Positions 9,701 through 10,941 of a stretch of 10,941 nt of DNA are shown one piece after another. A program made the translations under genes and the position numbers. The DNA lies in assembly GCA_033085395.1 (NCBI GenBank), contig JANQBS010000623.1, positions 1 through 10,941 on the forward strand, written 5' to 3'. This DNA comes from Xanthoparmelia taractica. Lineage: Eukaryota > Ascomycota > Lecanoromycetes > Lecanorales > Parmeliaceae. The notes below the pieces were generated by a model. The model saw nothing but the letters and a program-made list of their open reading frames with translations, searched no databases and was not told the origin of the DNA. Position 1 is the first letter of the stretch, and each line of letters opens with the position of its first letter.

Positions 9701-9766
9701 CGGGGCAATTGATTGACTCGATGTGTTCCGTTCGTCGGGCAACGGGTGTGCATGTGTGGAATGCAT
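6719..9766 (-). CDS. Coiled-coil protein with C-terminal hydrophobic segment, at least 1015 aa, function unknown
   Basis: The frame has no visible intron and ends at TGA (6719-6721). Numbering from the ATG at 9766: residues 1-210 are Ser/Thr/Pro-rich and basic. Residues 213-344 form a long coiled coil, beginning EASKYIEHLESQLASVNAKL and ending near LEKRIEILTDLLAHSP. Residues 350-720 are disordered with many SP/TP sites and RSxSFRSS-type repeats, and include a basic cluster at 626-632. Residues 757-800 form an amphipathic/hydrophobic patch (LARRLL...GWWLLGPVYG) followed by RWRKRKR. Residues 894-912 form one hydrophobic segment (LWFQFSLAIVLAVGMAI), probably a membrane helix. The tail is basic and then acidic. 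I read it as a membrane-tethered coiled-coil scaffold, perhaps at the nuclear envelope or spindle pole. It looks like an uncharacterised Pezizomycotina family, but I cannot name it. It is not an obvious Cut12: the expected ILLTPGT-type motif is absent. Confidence 0.82.
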   Translation of the reverse strand: MHSTHAHPLPDERNTSSQSIAPSYTSSAITSPATLASQQQNEGLSHQTRRLQLRNAGFRGAIFPTRRISPLFMTTSAAAESTNRQVSNENSSLSAEKRSVYGEDLPPSPVSILQEIQKSTRKRRSSPRPGFGAIFQDNTQTEEVNGASETSWYKEGSRNCSPAASLATPINMMKLREGSGNRKTPPPPLSSPLTKQVKSRNVTRINLRSASSEASKYIEHLESQLASVNAKLDSLTSPNTNKLRSAKLRALTVDNRNLRQDLSAWEKQFAARVQEERDQRLEIEMDLRVRLRTLENDIELKDARIAELEWEAESMRVKVGDAEGLEEVNIGLEKRIEILTDLLAHSPNKLDICSAGTSPVRADPIKRTPRPKSMLPSVPSPFGAGRLSLSTVSESAFWQPSKIGSPSSVVESPDDAVQDVDGQDLRSPACDGSMRSPGYRAQSRHFGSFESRSRTAGSFRSSQSSASRPTSFRSSGSFGPTSWGLPQLADVDAKTANKQRKMRKFPSGSVSLRPLILPAATVVPSLPASNSMYPSIEATARRDTSESPLDPTSFLSKTADSSPVTTPDQHGPHRSASWAQEQTLKALEGRFENVERRNDEQAPHSITLKSKEKLSDFGDVSSEDCKRRRRPRSLQKELEEAEIEQAGKPQAPVCPELFEDGLIPVDMNESHEESPEARQFMTGIDPSPSKAPLPAQIPRRTRLLISSEDIPKPERNPTSPAYASSQPIKATPSTLLTTQHAFGIFSRLTNLISQTKQDPFVLARRLLSNAWAQGSKQLGGMGWWLLGPVYGTRWRKRKRTADSETVEPAATQDFDWHHFTVEASRRRTVEHYFRDYGTCHERTDSWLSPPHASAQQLPSSNTLPPSTSTPTPKPRNEPHLFPCNDCIEPSSRRTLRLWFQFSLAIVLAVGMAIKHGPACLLVLQDPEPVLPTHAHEPLPPSPTKPRCHPLEREREPFLLSKHRSRSRIRRRASDDADGTAQVERINSVESHGTDSGYGSITFAETLGPADFEEMC

Positions 9767-10107
9767 GCTTGTATATTTCTGTCCTCCATTCCTCGACTCG
9801 AACAGCCTCGTAACGCGATTGGAGAGGGTTGCAGGCGAAAGCAATGCGCTTTAAGGGTACCACAGTGCTCCTCACCCACTCTCAGTCATTTTTGGAGCAC
9901 TGGCAAACGCGAATTCTGCATGTTGAGGCAGGCAATGGACCGGCGGTAACGTTTTAATCGAGTCATCTGGTTGGTGTTGACTTGACTTTGTTTGTTTCAG
10001 GATCAGGGGCGGGAAATTTGGTGGGTCTAACCGTTGCTAAGCGTACCGTTTTTCCCCTAGGGTTAGAAGGGTTCACCCGCCACTGCGGCCACCCGTAGGG
10101 CTGAAAT
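9767..10107. other. 5' flank of the coiled-coil gene and GC-rich patch at the edge of the AT-rich block
   Basis: Positions 9767 to about 10003 should hold the 5' UTR and promoter of the minus-strand gene; no TATA or CCAAT box is convincing. Positions 10004-10107 are a GC-rich patch with repeated CACCCG strings and a 7-bp inverted pair (tctaacc 10026-10032, ggttaga 10061-10067). Composition changes abruptly at about 10108. The patch may be the less mutated end of an inserted element, but I cannot identify terminal repeats. Confidence 0.45.
9872..9921 (-). promoter_or_regulatory. Two overlapping short upstream ORFs, or remains of a 5' exon, ahead of the coiled-coil gene
   Basis: Upstream of the ATG at 9766 the minus strand has ATGs at 9921 (11 codons, stop at 9886) and at 9889 (5 codons, stop at 9872). 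If transcribed these are uORFs. Alternatively the ATG at 9889 could begin a short exon ending at a GTGAGG donor (9875-9870) and join at an AG at 9808-9807, keeping frame (69-nt intron). The coding frame is open up to the TAA at 9851-9853, and its translation there (SPATLSNRVTRLFESRNGG) looks protein-like, which hints at a missing N terminus. No clear branch point is visible. Confidence 0.35.
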
Positions 10108-10321
10108 ACAACAATTCTCAATTATATCTGGTTAATTACTTACGCACGCTATCGAATTAAAAACTATTTATATAATACTATTTATTATATCTTTTTTTTA
10201 AAAAATTCTCGCTAAAATATACTTTTATTAAATTCTATATCTTTAAATTTTATTTAAATTAAAGAGTATTAATTAATAAATAAAAAATAAATAAAATAAA
10301 TAATAAAGTTTATTATTAATT

Positions 10322-10335
10322 TACGGGTCGGAAAG
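10322..10335 (-). repeat. 14-bp sequence shared in inverted orientation with 64-77
   Basis: Plus-strand tacgggtcggaaag here is the exact reverse complement of ctttccgacccgta at 64-77. Eight of 14 bases are G or C in surroundings that are overwhelmingly A/T, which makes chance unlikely. Bases on either side also resemble each other loosely (a tagat string precedes the motif in both). Confidence 0.7.
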
Positions 10336-10339
10336 ATCT

Positions 10340-10460
10340 GGAATAATCTAGGATATAAGATATCGATATTATATTATGATATAATATAATATTAAGATTA
10401 TATTATTTGATTTTTATGAAATAATCTAAGAGACGTGCTGATACCATGAAATAATCTAGG
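10340..10460 (+). repeat. Three copies of a GAAATAATCTAGG-like motif
   Basis: Copies lie at 10340-10352 (ggaataatctagg), 10418-10430 (gaaataatctaag) and 10448-10460 (gaaataatctagg). The last two flank the primer-binding-site-like sequence. They differ by one or two changes of the G/A type expected from RIP on the opposite strand. Confidence 0.65.
10366..10392. repeat. AT-only palindrome, 11-bp arms
   Basis: Arms 10366-10376 and 10382-10392 are exact reverse complements around a 5-nt spacer. The arms contain only A and T, so this may have arisen by chance in such DNA. Confidence 0.5.
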
Positions 10461-10941
10461 AAATTTCTAGTATATGTAGGAGTATCCCATGTTATATGCA
10501 GAAATATAAGAAATATACTATATATAGAAGAAGTTACTCTATATAGAATTATGCGAACGTATTCTAGTTATTATTTTAGCCATCACTTTACTTTATTATC
10601 GCTATTACTATCACTTCACTTTATTATCACGTTATTAAGCTAAGCTCGTTATCGTATTTGATTTTATGTTACGAAAGATCTTCGCAATTACCTAGAGCTT
10701 GACGAGTTATTTCTATTATTATTAATGAATTTAATTTATTTAATTACTAGAAGAATTATTAGCACGTTAACTATAATAGTAATCTATTATCTACTTTATA
10801 ATAGTAAATTCTTCTCTTCTTTCTTCGCATTATAAAAAGAATTTATAATCGTTCTTTATAATTGTATATTCTTAGCTATTAAAGTTACACGCTTCGTATA
10901 AATAATATAAAGATTAATATCTTCGAATATATAATAAAGAA
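10437..10941 (-). mobile_element. Probable Copia-type LTR end and primer-binding site, RIP-decayed, runs off the window
   Basis: On the minus strand, TGGTATCAGC (10446-10437) matches the TGGTATCAG core of the initiator-methionine tRNA primer site used by many Copia elements. It is directly preceded by ...TTTCA, so a terminal CA at 10448-10447 sits where an LTR should end. The putative LTR would extend from 10447 to higher coordinates, and contains TATATA stretches and the string gggatactcctaca. Its other end and the second LTR are not found, so the length is unknown. The internal region would lie below 10437 and includes the 14-bp shared string. Confidence 0.45.

Larger units (their letters stand above)
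10108..10941. repeat. RIP-like AT-rich block, decayed retrotransposon (right)
   Basis: The composition matches the left block: extreme A/T, abundant TpA, few CpA/TpG, CpG partly retained. No open frame survives. It contains the 14-bp string shared with the left block, three copies of a GAAATAATCTAGG-like motif, an AT palindrome, and a primer-binding-site-like sequence with an LTR-like end. It runs to the window edge, so its true size is unknown. Confidence 0.8.

Noticed and set aside
10050..10075. Telomere-like ccctagggttag string
   Set aside because: Only single partial CCCTAA/TTAGGG-like units facing each other, with no tandem array.
1..10941. A multi-gene cluster, CRISPR array or toxin-antitoxin-type system
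   Set aside because: The three genes differ in strand and apparent role, no spacer-repeat array exists, and the composition and intron indicate a fungal nuclear genome.

Overview
The window looks like filamentous ascomycete DNA, most likely a Dothideomycete. It has a short fungal-type intron, a secreted cell-wall exo-beta-1,3-glucanase with a Kex2-type site, a 1 kb-scale coiled-coil/membrane protein gene rich in Ser and Pro, and two extremely AT-rich blocks at the ends. In those blocks TpA is in excess, CpA/TpG is scarce and CpG survives. That is the appearance of repeats hit by repeat-induced point mutation (RIP). The species assignment is inference; nothing in the window proves it.

Layout. 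Positions 1-545 are a RIP-like, gene-free relic of a transposable element. Positions 546-1684 have normal composition and no gene I can support. Positions 1685-2317 (+) encode a 210-residue protein of unknown function. Positions 2318-4104 are intergenic, with a G-quadruplex motif and a small hairpin, and act as the upstream region of the next gene. Positions 4105-5446 (+, one 58-nt intron) encode a complete 427-residue GH5 exo-beta-1,3-glucanase of the yeast Exg1 type. Positions 5447-6718 separate two convergent genes and are packed with simple repeats, including a nearly 200-nt polypurine tract. Positions 6719-9766 (-) encode a protein of at least 1015 residues with a central coiled coil, long disordered segments and a hydrophobic segment near the C terminus. 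Positions 9767-10107 are its 5' side, followed by a GC-rich patch that stops abruptly. Positions 10108-10941 are a second RIP-like block carrying the end of a probable Copia-type LTR retrotransposon on the minus strand.

The three genes are not an operon and show no obvious shared pathway: one secreted cell-wall enzyme, one probable membrane-anchored coiled-coil protein, one unknown. The window is best read as a gene island about 9.5 kb long between two decayed repeat blocks. Those blocks share a perfect 14-bp sequence in opposite orientation, so they may derive from the same element family. I see no rRNA, tRNA, CRISPR or intact transposase. I do not see a convincing new multi-gene system; the most interesting points are the flanking repeats and the two uncharacterised proteins.
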